Source of the DNA: Phocoena phocoena
Lineage: Eukaryota > Chordata > Mammalia > Artiodactyla > Phocoenidae
Assembly: GCF_963924675.1 (NCBI RefSeq)
Contig: NC_089221.1
Coordinates: 4,833,851 to 4,897,850, forward strand
DNA length: 64,000 nt
Reading direction: 5' to 3'
The notes under the pieces were generated by a model. The model did not search any database, was not told the DNA's origin, and was given only the letters and a program-made list of their open reading frames with translations. Of this stretch, positions 1 to 11,165 are shown piece by piece. Every line of letters begins with the position of its first letter. Positions within the stretch are counted from its first letter, which is position 1. The position numbers and the translations under genes were made by a program.

Positions 1-815
1 CCTCACTTCTCTGATTAAATTTGCTCTTTGGAACTTGAGGAAGGCCTAGGAGGCTAAAGCTTTTCTACGAACAAGAGGCAGGGGACATAGCAGGGTCCTT
101 CTTGTTTTCAGCTCTCCCAGGGCCAGCAGAGAGAAGACTACCTCTGACCTTAACATGATTAAATGTCTCAGCTGGAGAGGAAGTGTCCCCTGGGTACACT
201 CCTGCAATCGCTTGGCACTGATGGCCACAACTCTGCCCTCCTCGGGGTCCCACATGGGGTCCTAGGTCTCATTCTGTCTCCTGCCTGGTGCAGCCAGAAT
301 TACCCCTGGAACCCAACTCTCTGTGCTGACCAAGGACTGTGGACTGGCATTGTCTTTGGAGGCCAATTACATAACAGTGACAGGCCAGGATCGGAGATGT
401 GCTCAGCTGAAAGTTAAATCAGAAGGTTAGTCATAGAAGGGACAAGAGGGAGGGCCAGGAGAAGAAGAGGAGGGTCAAGAAGAGGTGACAGCCTGGTGGA
501 AGCCCTGCATGATGTCAGAGGTTGGTAAACAAGGCTTTGATTTTCCAAGAGGAAGGAGGTGAGTAAAAGCCTCCTATCATTTGGTGAAGTAGGAACATCT
601 CGGCACATTATCAGGAGTTGATTAAGAAGTGAGGTTGATTTTGGAAAGCTGGCAAGAACCTCTCACCACTTTACATACCTCTTACCCATCCCTGCCTTTT
701 TCACCATGCTTGGCTCCTTCACCTACATCCAGAGTGAGAGTCGTAGGGAAGTAAATCTAGAAGCAAAAGGGAAATCAAAGAACTGTAACATTTTTTAAAC
801 TGGAATAAAGCTGAG
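1..815. other. unique sequence, no gene seen
   Basis: I see no coding frame with recognisable protein content and no repeat I can name. Short frames on both strands look like chance. Confidence 0.5.
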
Positions 816-930
816 ATAATTTGGTCTAATTTTCCTCATTGTGTGTTTGATGAGGAAATTGACTCAGAGAAGTCCATTCATTTGCCTAAGATCACATGGC
901 TAGTTAACATCAAGTTCAGACTCCAGGGAA
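816..930 (-). mobile_element. MIR SINE fragment
   Basis: The text 'gatgaggaaattgactcaga' followed by 'cctaagatcacatggctagt' is the reverse complement of the MIR core and 3' half ('ctagctgtgtgaccttgggc', 'cctcagtttcctcatct'). It is an ancient, diverged tRNA-derived SINE shared by all mammals. Confidence 0.7.
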
Positions 931-1236
931 AAGATAACATACCTATTTAATGATCCTTCCTTGTTTCCTGGAAGTTTTAAGTAACACCCTTGGTTACTAA
1001 ACGTCACCAACCAAGCTATTCCCTGTTCACAAGATCTTTTCTTAAGAAAAAAAAAAAAAAAATGTGCTCCTTAATATTTAGGCAGAACGTGTTTCTTTTC
1101 ACACTGTCATCACTTCACGTATCATGTTTTACTAGGACGTACCATTTTCCCCCACAGATAAGGTAAATAGTAAGAGTGAATGTTATGAAGCTAAAACTGG
1201 AATAACAGACTAATACAAAATGCTTTTTTTCTTGGT

Positions 1237-1345
1237 TATAGTGCAGTGATCATTTCATAATGTGTAAAAAGATCAAATCACCATGTTGCACACCTGAACC
1301 TAATATAATATTGTATGTTAATTATAACTCAATAAAAATAAAATG
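1237..1345 (+). mobile_element. L1 3' UTR fragment (old)
   Basis: The stretch contains 'gtgcagtgatcatttcataa', 'ttgcacacctgaacctaata' and ends 'ataactcaataaaaataaaa'. This is the terminal 3' UTR pattern of older mammalian L1 with its AATAAA-type end. The 5' side is truncated or too diverged to follow. Confidence 0.65.
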
Positions 1346-1369
1346 CTCGTATTTAAAAAAATAATAATG

Positions 1370-1590
1370 GGGCTTCCCTGGGTGGCGCAGTGGTTTTGAG
1401 AGTCCGCCTGCCGATGCAGGGGACATGGGTTCGTGCCCTGGTCCGGGAAGATCTCACATGCGCGGAGCGGCTAAGCCTGTGAGCCATGGCCGCTGAGCCT
1501 GCGCGTCTCGGAGCCTGTGCTCCGCAGCGGGAGAGACCACAACAGTGAGAGGGCCCGCAATACCGCAAAAAAAAAAAAAAAATAATAATA
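1370..1590 (+). mobile_element. CHR-2 type SINE
   Basis: This is a tRNA-derived SINE of the cetacean/hippo CHR group. The head 'ggcttccctgggtggcgcag' holds the pol III A box, 'gggttcgtgccc' is the B box, and the body 'gagccatggccgctgagcct' marks the CHR-2 branch. It ends in an A/TAA tail. The flanks share 'aataataatg' (1360-1369 and 1590-1599), a plausible but low-complexity target duplication. One extra T in 'gtggttttgagag' and other changes suggest moderate age. Confidence 0.9.
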
Positions 1591-1599
1591 ATAATAATG

Positions 1600-2550
1600 A
1601 CTTTTTTTCAAATTATATTTTATTAACAGGGGTGTTTATACTGTCTTCTATGGGGAAGGCCTCTGGAATGATGCATAAAGTTGATGGAAAGTTCATGCCT
1701 AGGGTTAGAAAACAAATACTGGACACTTCACCAAGCACAGGATAAAAGTGAACTTTACTGGTCACCCAGACATTTCCTAGCCACTCCCAGCATCTATCTC
1801 TTCTGCAGAAAACAAGGAAAGAACCATGTTTTAGATGCAATTGCTCTAACACCAGAAGGCTGAAAAAAAGACACTGGGCAGTTAACATTTTAACATGTCT
1901 GTGGTTCCCTTCTTCACCCATCTTCCAGCCAGGAAATGGCAGGTTTCCTTTAATAGAAGGTAGGAATTTTATCTGTACACAGACTTCTCTATCATCACAT
2001 CAGAGATAATACACAATATTAGCATCTGTAAAATAGATTTTGTTATCAGCCCAAGAGAGCCAGGGAATGTTAGATTTCACATTTACATTTGTGTTGTACT
2101 GGCTTCAGTGCTAAAACCATCCACCAGAACCCTCCCAGGAACCATCTGCATCCCTGGCTGACTAAGCACAGAGTGATGCACACCGCCTCTTACACTCTCT
2201 TCTCTGTTAACCCAGAAAACCCACCTTGGTGAGACGATGGTGTCCAATAGAGTTGCCTTCCTATGCTTGCTACTGGGTGTGTCTTTGTTCTTGTACCCGA
2301 GTGGGTGCAGGGTTAGAGTCCTCCTTCCTCATCCATCTGGGTCCCTTCCAGAGACCAGAGATGTGTGTAGGGTGGAGGCCTGGAGGTTGTGGGATGAACA
2401 CATATATACACATATGTGTCACTAGATATGGAAGATGGGAGAAAAGTGAACTCAGCCCACTATATGATGCATTTTATTACCAATGCATATCCTGGTTTAA
2501 CAAGGATGTTTAAAGACATTTTATTGTGAAAATCTTCTCAACAAACTGAG
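1600..2550. other. unique sequence, no gene seen
   Basis: No recognisable coding region or repeat. Two overlapping plus-strand frames near 2226-2513 (95 and 62 codons) match nothing I know and are not supported by splice or codon evidence. Confidence 0.45.
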
Positions 2551-2915
2551 AAGAAAAGAAGAAGAAGAAGAAGAAGAAGAAAGAAGAAGAAGAAGAGAAG
2601 AAGAAGAAAAGAGAAGAAGAAGAAGAGAAGAAGGAGAAGAAGAAGAAGAAGGAGGAGGAGGAGGAGGAGGAGGAGAAGGTGGAGAGGAGGAGGAGGAGAG
2701 GAGAAGAGAGGAAGGAAGAAGAAAAGAAGAAGAAGAAAAGAAGAAGAAGAAAGAAGAAGAAGAAGAAGAAAGAAAGAAAGAAGAAGAAGAAAGAAGAAGA
2801 AGAAGAAGAAGAAGGAGAAGAAGAAGAAGAAGGAGGAGGAGGAGGGGGAGGAGAAGAAGAAGAAGAAGAAGAAGGAGGAGAGGAGGGAGGGGGAAGGAAG
2901 GAAGAAGAGAAAAGG
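2551..2915 (+). repeat. GAA/GGA polypurine tract
   Basis: About 365 bases are almost entirely purine on the plus strand: runs of (GAA)n, (GGA)n and (GAAA)n with few interruptions. The apparent lysine/glutamate/glycine-rich frame at 2679-2924 is a product of this composition. Long homopurine-homopyrimidine mirror tracts can form triplex (H-DNA) and vary in length. Nothing here shows a function. Confidence 0.95.
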
Positions 2916-3057
2916 ATAATATGAAGGTAGGAAGGGGGCCGATATTTCTCTTGATTAAGTCAAGCTTCCTTTAATCCAAAAGCTGTATTCTTCAAAGTGC
3001 AGTTAATGAAACTCTCAATAGCACATTCCTGTTAAAAGTCCAGCACTATTCTTCAAT

Positions 3058-3422
3058 ATGTTATTGATCAATGTTAGAGCGTAATTAAATTATTCTGTTG
3101 TTGATTCTTTTAAGGGACACTTAAAAGGATATAAAAATAAAAGTCTAAGGGTAAGCTGTGACAAAATGAGAGAGTGGCATGGACATATATACACTATCAA
3201 ACATAAAATAGATAGCTAGTGGGAAGCAGCCGCATAGCACAGGGAGATCACCTTGGTGCTTTGTGACCACCTAGAGGGGTGGGATAGGGAGGGTGGGAGG
3301 GAGACGCAAGAGGGAAGAGATATGGAAACATGTGTATATGTATAACTGATTCACTTTGTTATAAAGCAGAAACTAACACACCATTGTAAAACAATTATAC
3401 TCCAATAAAGATGTTAAAAAAA
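3058..3422 (+). mobile_element. young L1, 3' end with 5' filler
   Basis: From about 3146 the sequence follows the 3' UTR of the L1 family also seen at 27.8-28.07 and 39.97-40.29 kb ('gtggcatggacatatataca', 'aagcagccgcatagcacagg', 'ttatactccaataaagatgt', poly(A)). Flanking 24-base direct repeats (3034-3057 and 3423-3446, one mismatch) would place 3058-3145 inside the insertion, although that part is not recognisably L1. Confidence 0.8.
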
Positions 3423-3519
3423 AAAAGTCCAACACTATTCTTCAATGTATTTTAATGATGATACCTTAAAATTAGGTCTCATTTTACATTATACAAATCA
3501 CTTTTAGAGTTCAAATTCC

Positions 3520-3625
3520 ACTTGATACCCACATCAATCCTGCGAGGAAGGTAAGGTAAGCATTTTTATTGTAGATCTGGAAGTTTTGAGGAGATTATTT
3601 CAAGATCACATATGCAGTGTATGCC
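3520..3625 (-). mobile_element. MIR-like SINE fragment
   Basis: 'cacatcaatcctgcgaggaa' followed by 'gtctggaagtt...aagatcacatatgcagt' resembles reverse-complement MIR ('tcctcacaacaaccctatgagg', 'aaggtcacacagctagt'). It is heavily diverged. Confidence 0.45.
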
Positions 3626-3849
3626 AAGCCTGGACAAGGCACTGCCTCTGAGGTTTCCCAGCCTAAACTCTTCAAGTATTATGCTTTTATTCTTGAAATA
3701 TGATTAGTGTTTGATTGTTTTACAAATCATGCTCACATATGAGGAGTACATCCTATGGTGGAAGACTGTCTATGTCCTGGTCTCATCAAACTTGTAGTGT
3801 AGTGAGATAGACAGAAAAATAAAAATTGTATTTAAAGTATAATTCCAAT

Positions 3850-5298
3850 TATAGTAACGACAAAAAGGAAAGAGCAAGTGCTCTGAGAAACACTAGCAAG
3901 GAGGCTGTACCACATATTTGTTGGTGATGGGAGGAGGTGTGACTCTCTTCTGAGAAAGTGTCATATAAACTGAGACCGAGGGTGATAGTACAGCTGGGCT
4001 GAAATATGAAGATTTCTAAGAGTCATCTGAGTGTAGAAGGAGTAACTTGAAAATGTGGGTGAGTGGGGTTAGGCTCGGCTAGTGTGCACACGTATGGTTA
4101 CACCAAGATAATGAAATTCCTAAGTACAGGTGGTAAATGTCTTCTGCTCTGGACCTTCGATGTCCCCCACTACCCTAGCCCCTCTCCAGGACTGCCCTTC
4201 CACCGTGCAGCATGAAGGGTTAACAGCCGGCATGGGATGGTGCTGCCAGGACCCTGCACCAGCCTGTGGCCAGCATCTATCTGACTAGCTAGTCTCCTTA
4301 CAAGTCCACTGTGAAATGCTTTGATATGAGGGGAAGTTATGGGTAGCGCTGGAAATGTAGTCCCTGACTAGGTTAAAGAGTTGGATCTTCCCTTTAATGA
4401 GCAAAAGATCAATGCTAGATCATAATTTAGAAGGTGACAAGCACAGGTGTTGGATCTGGTCAGATTTGCCAGGCAGCTGACCTCAGTGCAGAAAACAGTT
4501 GTGTGGGACAGTGCTTGAGTGACAGCAGGACCCATCTGATGAGGCTTTTGCAGAGGCCAAGACACTGAAGAGTAAGGGAGAGTGGAGGGGAAAATGCAAT
4601 CAGTATATGAGAGGTAAAACTGGTGGGATTTATTTGTTGGCTGGATATAGGGTAAGTTAAAAGATCAGTTCAGGATGCTCCACAGTTTGCTAACTGGAGT
4701 GACTAGTTAGGGCAGAGTCACAGTTGGTGGAGAATTCAGGAGAAGAAAGGAGATGGGCTCCGTTGTAGACATTTCAAGTTGGAGAAGCCCGTGTTTTATC
4801 CAAGTGGAGTGAGTGTCATCAACCAATCAGGTAAAAAATCTGAAGCCCAGAAGAGAGGTCGTAACTGCAGGCACATGCGTAGGGTCGGCACATGGGTTTT
4901 AGTTTTGAGCTTTGAAAAGCAGGTGGAATTACCCAGAGTAAGCATGTTGAGTAAATAGAGAAGGGAAGACAGAACCTTGGGAAATACCAACACTTAATTT
5001 CATGGGCAGAAGAGGGGTTCAAAGGGAAGCCAAGTTAAAATGGTCGGAAGACACAAAGAAGAGTGGGGAATGATGTGTCCCAGAGGGAATGGAGCAGAAA
5101 ACTCTGAGAAGCAAGGGGTGGTGGGCAGTGTCAGTGATACCCAAGACCCAGCAAGATAGGGCTGAAAGGTCGCCATAAGGCATCAGTGACTTTGCTGGGA
5201 GCCATTTCAGTACCGCGATGGAGTAAAGCCAGCTGTGGACTGAAAAGTAAACAGAGGTAATGGGAGTGGAGGCAGAGGATGGAGAGGAGGTGGAAACC
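3850..5298 (+). mobile_element. ancient mammalian interspersed repeat, class unresolved
   Basis: Several phrases recall a long non-coding mammalian repeat: 'gacatttcaagttggagaag' with 'atccaagtggagtgagtgtc', 'gaagcccagaagagaggtcg', then 'aataccaacacttaatttca' and 'cagcaagatagggctgaaag'. The order matches my memory of a dispersed element with phrases like 'gacatgttgagtttgaggtg' and 'atccaagtggagatgtc', but I cannot name its class. Edges are guesses. No coding capacity is seen. Confidence 0.4.
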
Positions 5299-5313
5299 AG
5301 AAGGAAAGACAGA

Positions 5314-5678
5314 GGGGCTTCCCTGGTGGCACAGTGGTTGAGAGTCCACCTGCCAATGCAGGGGAAGTGAGTTTGAGCCCTGGTCCGGGAAGATACCACA
5401 TGCCACAGAGCAGCTGGGCCCGCAATCCACAACTACTGAGCCTTGACTCTGGAGCCCTCGAGCCACAACTACTGAGTCCGTGTGCCACAACTACTGAAGC
5501 CCGCACACCTAGAGCCCGTGCTCCGCAACAAGAGAAACTACCGCAATGAGAAGACTGTGCACTGAAACTAAGAGTAGTCTCTGCTCGCCACAACTAGAGA
5601 AAGCCTGTGTGCAGCAGCAAAGACCCAATGCAACCAAAAAAAAAAAATTATTAAAAAAACGGAAACCTTATTATAAAA
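5314..5678 (+). mobile_element. CHR-1 type SINE
   Basis: This is a full-length tRNA-derived SINE of the longer CHR-1 form. It has the head 'ggcttccctggtggcacagt', a B box near 'gtttgagccctggtccggga', and repeated 'ccacaactactgag' modules in the body. The tail is 'caaccaaaaaaaaaaa' and a short A/T extension. A perfect 15-bp target duplication, 'agaaggaaagacaga', lies at 5299-5313 and 5679-5693, which fixes both ends. Confidence 0.95.
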
Positions 5679-5693
5679 AGAAGGAAAGACAGA

Positions 5694-7265
5694 AACATGA
5701 CTTTCTTTCAAATTTTGACTGCACAATGTAACATTTATATGCTTTCTTTATCTTACAAGGCAGGATCCCATCCATGATCATGGAAATCAGGTTGGGTAGA
5801 CAGAGCCCAGGGTGCTGTGTGGATGAGAAGTGAAGCCCACAGGTCACTAGGGAGACAGAGGCAGCACCAGAGAGGGCTTCCTCTCGGCCCAAGTTCAGAA
5901 TATTTAGGATGAGCGACTGTCATCTGGGTGTCCCTAATCCACCTCTCCTCCTCCCCCTTAAACATCAGCATTGGCCCAGTTTGGGCTTTGGTTGTTGGGA
6001 ATGGAAATTACGTAACACATGGTCAAAATCCTGCAGCTTGAATTCACTTCTTGTTGTCATTTTATTTTTTATTCAGGGCTCTGCCTTCCCTTCATTTCTC
6101 CAGTTGCTAGAGATAGGACAAATTAGACATGATTTGCAGTAAAACACCCAGATGTGAAAAGTCAATGGAGGAACAGTGAGTGATTGTACCATTGTAGAAC
6201 ATAAAAATGAGAATGTTTGAGAAGATTTTGCTGTAGAAGATATTATATTTCACAGCATTTCATATTTATACCCCTGGAATACAATTTAAGTCTGTGGTAT
6301 GAGGATTTATGTGGATTTTAACTACACAAATTTAAAATAAGTGGGATCTAGTTTTCTTTGCCTTAGGACATGATTAATTATATCCATGACAAAATGAGGG
6401 AACAGTGGATGTCTTGGACCCACTGCTCTTCTTTAGGAGGGTTTCATGAAGATGGATGTCAGACTCTGACTTGGTCCTTCTCTAGAGCTCCAGGGAAAAG
6501 AAATTACCTCTTCACTCCCATTCCCATCACCAAGTCCACTCCTAGCCTCCCATCTGTGATGAGGATGCATCAGGCATCTAAAACTTGGGTGTCCCTGCAA
6601 GAGGCAGTGGACAAATCTATACAGGCTTGCCCTGAAAGCAACAGCCTGTAGCACATAGGAGAGCAAATTATTCCACGATGCAATTGATCCACCACAAGGC
6701 GGAATTTGGAAACCGATGCAACTTTCAAATGTTAAGTTTAAGTGCAAGAGAAGCCATCTATATATTTCCCTTTATGACTTTTACATTCATAATTTAATTC
6801 CTGCCAAGAATCTAGTACCTGGCCATGTAGCTGGTGCACAGTGTAGAGACCTTGGGAACAGAGTTAAAAAGCACAATACACATACTTGACTTTCCCACCT
6901 CTGAAGCCCTTGGGATGTTAAAATTCAGTTTACATTTCCTGAGACCAAGAATTTCAGGCTCTGTGGTTAACAACTGAAGCCTAGTAATGGCTCAGTCTAA
7001 AACAGTTTTTAAGAGCATGTTCAGCATATGTTCCGTGTGTCTTAAGACTGAGCTGACTGCCCCAGAGAGGGAAACATGCCCAAGGAGGAGCTCCTTAGAT
7101 GTAGATCCTGAGCTGAGAACAAAGAGAAGGACAGTCCCCTGGGGATCCTACCTACTGGTAGAGAAAGATGAGCAGCTTATGCAGAAGTAAGATGTACTGC
7201 TTGGGTGATCGGTGCTCTATTCTTTATTAAGGTAAAACAGAGCATAACAAAAAGCAACCACCAGT
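5694..7265. other. unique sequence, no gene seen
   Basis: No nameable repeat or convincing coding region. Frames of 93 and 104 codons overlap on opposite strands at 6370-6747 and match no protein I know. Confidence 0.45.
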
Positions 7266-7445
7266 ATTAGATCCTTGCTCCTCATAGGGAGGTCTGAAGA
7301 CCAGCAATATCAGCTTCTCCTGGGAGCTTATTAGAGATGCAGAAAGACTCTCAGGCCACAGCCTAGACTAATTGAATTGGTATCTGCATATTTATAAGAT
7401 GTTCCGATGATTTGCATGTGCATTAAAGTTGACGAACGCTTCGTC
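7266..7445 (+). mobile_element. MER5-type hAT-Charlie MITE
   Basis: 'gaccagcaatatcagcttct', 'tgggagcttattagagatgc', 'ctcaggccacagcctagact' and 'catgtgcattaaagttgacg' follow the MER5A/B consensus. This is a non-autonomous hAT (Charlie) DNA transposon fossil, with no coding content. Confidence 0.75.
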
Positions 7446-7794
7446 AAAGGTCAAAGAACATTTGAGGTTGAGATGAGGGTCCCTCGTGACACAGCCCAGC
7501 CCCTTTGATGATGCTCCCCCTCTAGCCACCTCTTATGCCTGGTCTTCTGGTCTCCTTCACTGTTCTGCCTCATTTTACCCTTCAAGTTTCTTATTCTATC
7601 TCCTCTCCAAATGGTGGCGTTGTTCCTGGTTTCCTCTTTTTCCTTTTGCTATTCTCACTCATTTCTGTCTCCCAGTGCAAATTCTTCATGTCTGTGCCTT
7701 TAACTCCCACAAGTAAAACTAATAGGCACACTTGAGAGCTGATTTTGGCTAGAACTGTGTGAATGAGCATTATATAATGCTGGCTGTCATTAGA
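7446..7794. other. unique sequence, no gene seen
   Basis: Pyrimidine-rich patches around 7540-7680 but no splice-acceptor context or exon can be supported. Confidence 0.4.
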
Positions 7795-8020
7795 CATAAC
7801 TGAGCACTTCTTCCTTCCAGCCCTTGTTCTACACACCTGGGTCAACTCATACGTCAGCCTTCATAATGATTCCATTATTGTCATCACTTCACAAATCAGA
7901 AGCTTGGAGAAGAGAGAGGTTAAAAACAAGCTAAGTTCCCATAGGGAGCATGTGGAGTGAGGGTCTAAATCCATATTTGCAGACACTGCAGCTTGTGCTG
8001 TGACCAGCAGACTGTCCTGC
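7795..8020 (-). mobile_element. MIR SINE
   Basis: Nearly complete MIR in reverse orientation: 'taactgagcacttcttcctt', 'gttctacacacctgggtcaa', 'cattattgtcatcacttcac', 'aaatcagaagcttggagaag', then the tRNA-like end near 'cagcttgtgctgtgaccagc'. Confidence 0.7.
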
Positions 8021-8585
8021 ATCTCCACAATGAATCCCAGCTGGCCGCTCCATCACAGACCACAAGCTCCAGCCTCATGCTCACAACTCTCTGATGCCAG
8101 CTCAGGCACCTGGACTGTTCCAAACCTGCCCGCCCCCTCCACACCCCAAGCACTCTGTCTCTGAGGATGCGGCCGTCTGTGGCCATCTGGACGTCATTTC
8201 TCCCAGGGACCTGGAGCCACGCTTGACCTCCCTCTCCTCCTCCACACCTGCATTAAACACTGGCCAAGGCTTATGGATCTCACCACTGGGGTGCATTTGG
8301 GGGATCTCCAGTGTGTGTCCTCCCCTCCAGTTTTACCGCACGGCTTTAGTCCAGCCCCAGGTCTGTCTCGTTACCAACAGCTTCAACAGCCCACTGATTT
8401 GTTTCACCTTTCATGGTCTTATTTTCAAGTCCAAACACAGCCACATAGCTGAGCCCAAGCTGCCTGAAGTGGGAGTTTCATGTAGTCGTTCATTTGTCTA
8501 GCACAGGACCATTTTCTAGAAGGCAGGTCCAAGTTCAACAACAATAATAACAACCATTATGGGACAACTGAATGAGCTTCACATT
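8021..8585. other. unique sequence, no gene seen
   Basis: Slightly more GC-rich than its surroundings. The 135-codon plus frame at 8094-8501 and the antisense 64-codon frame have no recognisable domain. Confidence 0.4.
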
Positions 8586-9215
8586 TGAGACTCACATGAA
8601 CACATGCACACCTCCCCATGTGTGTATGTATCCCTGATGTATATTCCCATGTGTACACAGATATATGCACTTACACATATTCCATCTAAACACATACATA
8701 CATCTCATATATGTACAAACCTATACCTGTGTACACCCAGAGGCATATGTTTCCACATATATGCAGACATGTATCCCCATTTACACACATACACATATCC
8801 TCATATAAACACATACACCCCATTGTGCACATACTTATATATCTGTATGTAGGCAGACACAAACTCTGTCTATCTATCCATCTATCTATCTATCTACCTG
8901 TCTATCGATCTAATCTATACACAGGCAATATCACCATATGTACACAGACACATACCCTCATATATACACATAACTATATTTATATGTATATGGAGACATA
9001 AGTGCCTATATGTTCACAGACATATTTCCCTGTGTACACAAATACATAACCCCACCCATGCACATGCATCTATATCTGTTTGCACCAGACATCTATTCCC
9101 CTATATTATACACACGCATATATATATATCTCCCCATATCCCCATACATACACATCCATATACCCCCATAAATTCACACATCTATGTCCCTACGTATACG
9201 CATATATGAAATTTT
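8586..9215. repeat. degenerate CATA/TATG-rich simple-sequence tract
   Basis: About 630 bases of imperfect 'acacatatatccccatatac'-like text. C-rich triplets recur every 20-40 bases between runs of CATA, TATA and CACA. A short (CTAT)n block lies near 8870-8900. The small histidine/tyrosine/threonine-rich frames here are composition effects. Confidence 0.85.
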
Positions 9216-9237
9216 ATTTATACAAATGAATGCATCA

Positions 9238-9425
9238 CTTAGCTTCTTGTGGTCATTTAATGCTTGTACACATCCTGTAGGTGGGCATCATTAGCTTTTC
9301 TCCAGGCAAGTAGACTAAAGCTCAGCAGGGTAAGTGTCAGCCTCAGGTCCTGCAGCCACTGAGAGGTGGAACCAGCACCAGACCCAGGTCCTTCCGACCT
9401 GCTTACCTCTCTGCTCTGCCTACCA
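9238..9425 (-). mobile_element. MIR SINE
   Basis: Reverse-complement MIR: 'tttaatgcttgtacacatcc', 'gtaggtgggcatcattagct', 'aagtagactaaagctcagca', 'gcagccactgagaggtggaa', 'ccagacccaggtccttccga'. Confidence 0.7.
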
Positions 9426-9985
9426 CTCCGTCCTGCTTTAGGACCACCTGGGTCTTTTCTGCCCTTGCATAGTACCAGATGACACTTCACCATTAAAGCA
9501 GTGTTGTTTTGTAGCCTGTGGAAACGTTTATGCATCCTCAGATGGTGGGGCACATTGGTTTTCTGGGGCCGGATGCTAAAACAGCCGTGTGCACCCCTGC
9601 TCCTCCACAGGAGGCTCCTCTGGCATTGGGGAGGGGCCACACGACTGATCACAGCCTTTTCTCTGGAGGATGTCCCTGTATGTGTAAAATCTGACTTTCA
9701 CAGGGACAAGTCAGCGGCAGGGAAACCACAGCACACGCCCCTTCTTGCCGCAGTCCTGTAACTTAACCAACCCTTTCCTCTGAGCAGCCGTGCATTCCTC
9801 ACAGCTCTGATTGATGAAAATGATTTGCTGGTTTAGAGAAAGGTCATCTGGGTAAGTCCACTTCACTGGTCAGCGGACTCCTTTCTCAGTGCTGACGAGG
9901 GGGATGGAATTAACCCTTGTTTCTCACTCTCTGCATCTGAGTCCATTTGATGATAGTTTTCTTGTGTAACAGCTATGGAATTCAT
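9426..9985. other. unique sequence, no gene seen
   Basis: No repeat or coding region recognised. A frame of 131 codons on the minus strand at 9257-9652 overlaps the MIR and is not credible. Confidence 0.4.
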
Positions 9986-9988
9986 GTA

Positions 9989-9991
9989 ATA

Positions 9992-10027
<36 letters not shown>
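9989..10027. repeat. (TA)n microsatellite
   Basis: About 39 bases of uninterrupted TA dinucleotide, likely length-polymorphic. Confidence 0.95.
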
Positions 10028-10031
<4 letters not shown>

Positions 10032-10400
10032 CACAAAAGGTATATATACATTATACAAATGAATAATTTTTATTACTCCTTGCACTAGAGACATACCTTG
10101 ACCTTCAGAATATATTTTATTTAAACAATGTTTGAGAAATTTTATAGACAATATTCTCTATTAAATGCATATGTTGCATGAAACCATGCATACACAGTCT
10201 CCCACATATAACCTTCCTCTGATAGAACTTGCCAGCTGAGTCTTGGCAGTGTGTGGGATCTGACATTTTTCTGGCCACATTTACACTGTGAACCTGGGTG
10301 GACCACGTGGCCAGTGTTTGAAGAATGGTTCCGTATCAACTCAGACATGTGAAATCACAATACAAACATTCAGAGCCTTGACCACTCTTTACTGAGCACA
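10028..10400. other. unique sequence, no gene seen
   Basis: Nothing recognisable apart from A/T-rich text next to the TA microsatellite. Confidence 0.4.
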
Positions 10401-10974
10401 TGTGATGGTGGGCAAACTCCAAGGTGGCCCCATGATCCCCACTTCCTTCTGCTCGAGCCTTTGTGAAATCCCCTCCCTGTGAGTATGGATGGGGCCTGGG
10501 GCTTGCCTCTAACCATAGAATGTGTACCAGGTGATGGAGTCTCCTGTGATTACACCAATTACGTTTGTTCTCACTCCCTTGCTAGTTTTGAAGAAGCAAA
10601 CAGTCACATCCTAAACTGCCTCTGGTTGGGGGTGGGGGGAGGAACCCATGGCAAGGAGCTGCAGGTGGACTCTAGGAGGTGAGGGCAGGCTCCAGCCAAT
10701 GCCCAGCAAAGCTTAAAGCTCTCAGCCCTACAGCTGCAAAGAACTGAATTCTTCCATCTACCTGGCGGCTCTCAGAAGCAGTCTTACCTGGTCAAGACTT
10801 TGGGTGAGAAGACAACTACAGATACCTTAATTGCAGCCTGTGGGACCTGACAGAGGATCCAGGTAAGCTGTGCCTGGACTCCTGGCCAGATAAATGGTGA
10901 GCTAATATATGCGTGTGTGGTTAAGCCTCTCAGTGTGCGGTCATTTGGTATGCGGTGATAGAAAACTCATACAC
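10401..10974 (+). mobile_element. MLT1-type MaLR LTR
   Basis: Solitary LTR of the ERVL-MaLR group. It starts 'tgtgatggtgggcaaactcc' and 'aaggtggccccatgatcccc', passes through 'aaccatagaatgtgtaccag', and ends 'ggttaagcctctcagtgtgc', 'gcggtgatagaaaactcata'. This parallels the MLT1 end 'ttaagccgctaag...gcaatagataactaata'. No internal retroviral sequence is attached. Confidence 0.75.
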
Positions 10975-11039
10975 ACACCATATGGCAGGACCTGTCTCAG
11001 TATTCAGTGTTTCCCAGGTCATGTCACAAGCTTCTGGAG

Positions 11040-11165
11040 CAAGCCCTGTTGTACCCATTTTGAAGATGAGAAGACTGAGCTCAGAGACATTCAGCAACTT
11101 GTCCAGGACTTTACAGCATAGATGTGGCCAGGCATACAGCCAGGCTGATGGAGCCCAGGCCTGAG
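11040..11165 (-). mobile_element. MIR SINE fragment
   Basis: 'gtacccattttgaagatgag', 'aagactgagctcagagacat' and 'tgatggagcccaggcctgag' are reverse-complement MIR. Confidence 0.7.

Noticed and set aside
1370..1440. tRNA-like A and B boxes in SINE heads, possible tRNA gene
   Set aside because: All such heads continue into CHR bodies with A tails and target duplications; none folds as a plain tRNA gene.
2679..2924. 81-codon lysine/glutamate/glycine-rich frame
   Set aside because: It lies wholly in the polypurine tract; the composition alone produces it.
5019..5593. Three overlapping minus frames of 119-137 codons
   Set aside because: They are antisense readings of the CHR-1 SINE and its flank; all three frames open together, as SINE sequence often gives.
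8586..9215. Possible CRISPR-like or minisatellite array
   Set aside because: No conserved repeat/spacer alternation; the units are degenerate simple sequence and the genome is mammalian.
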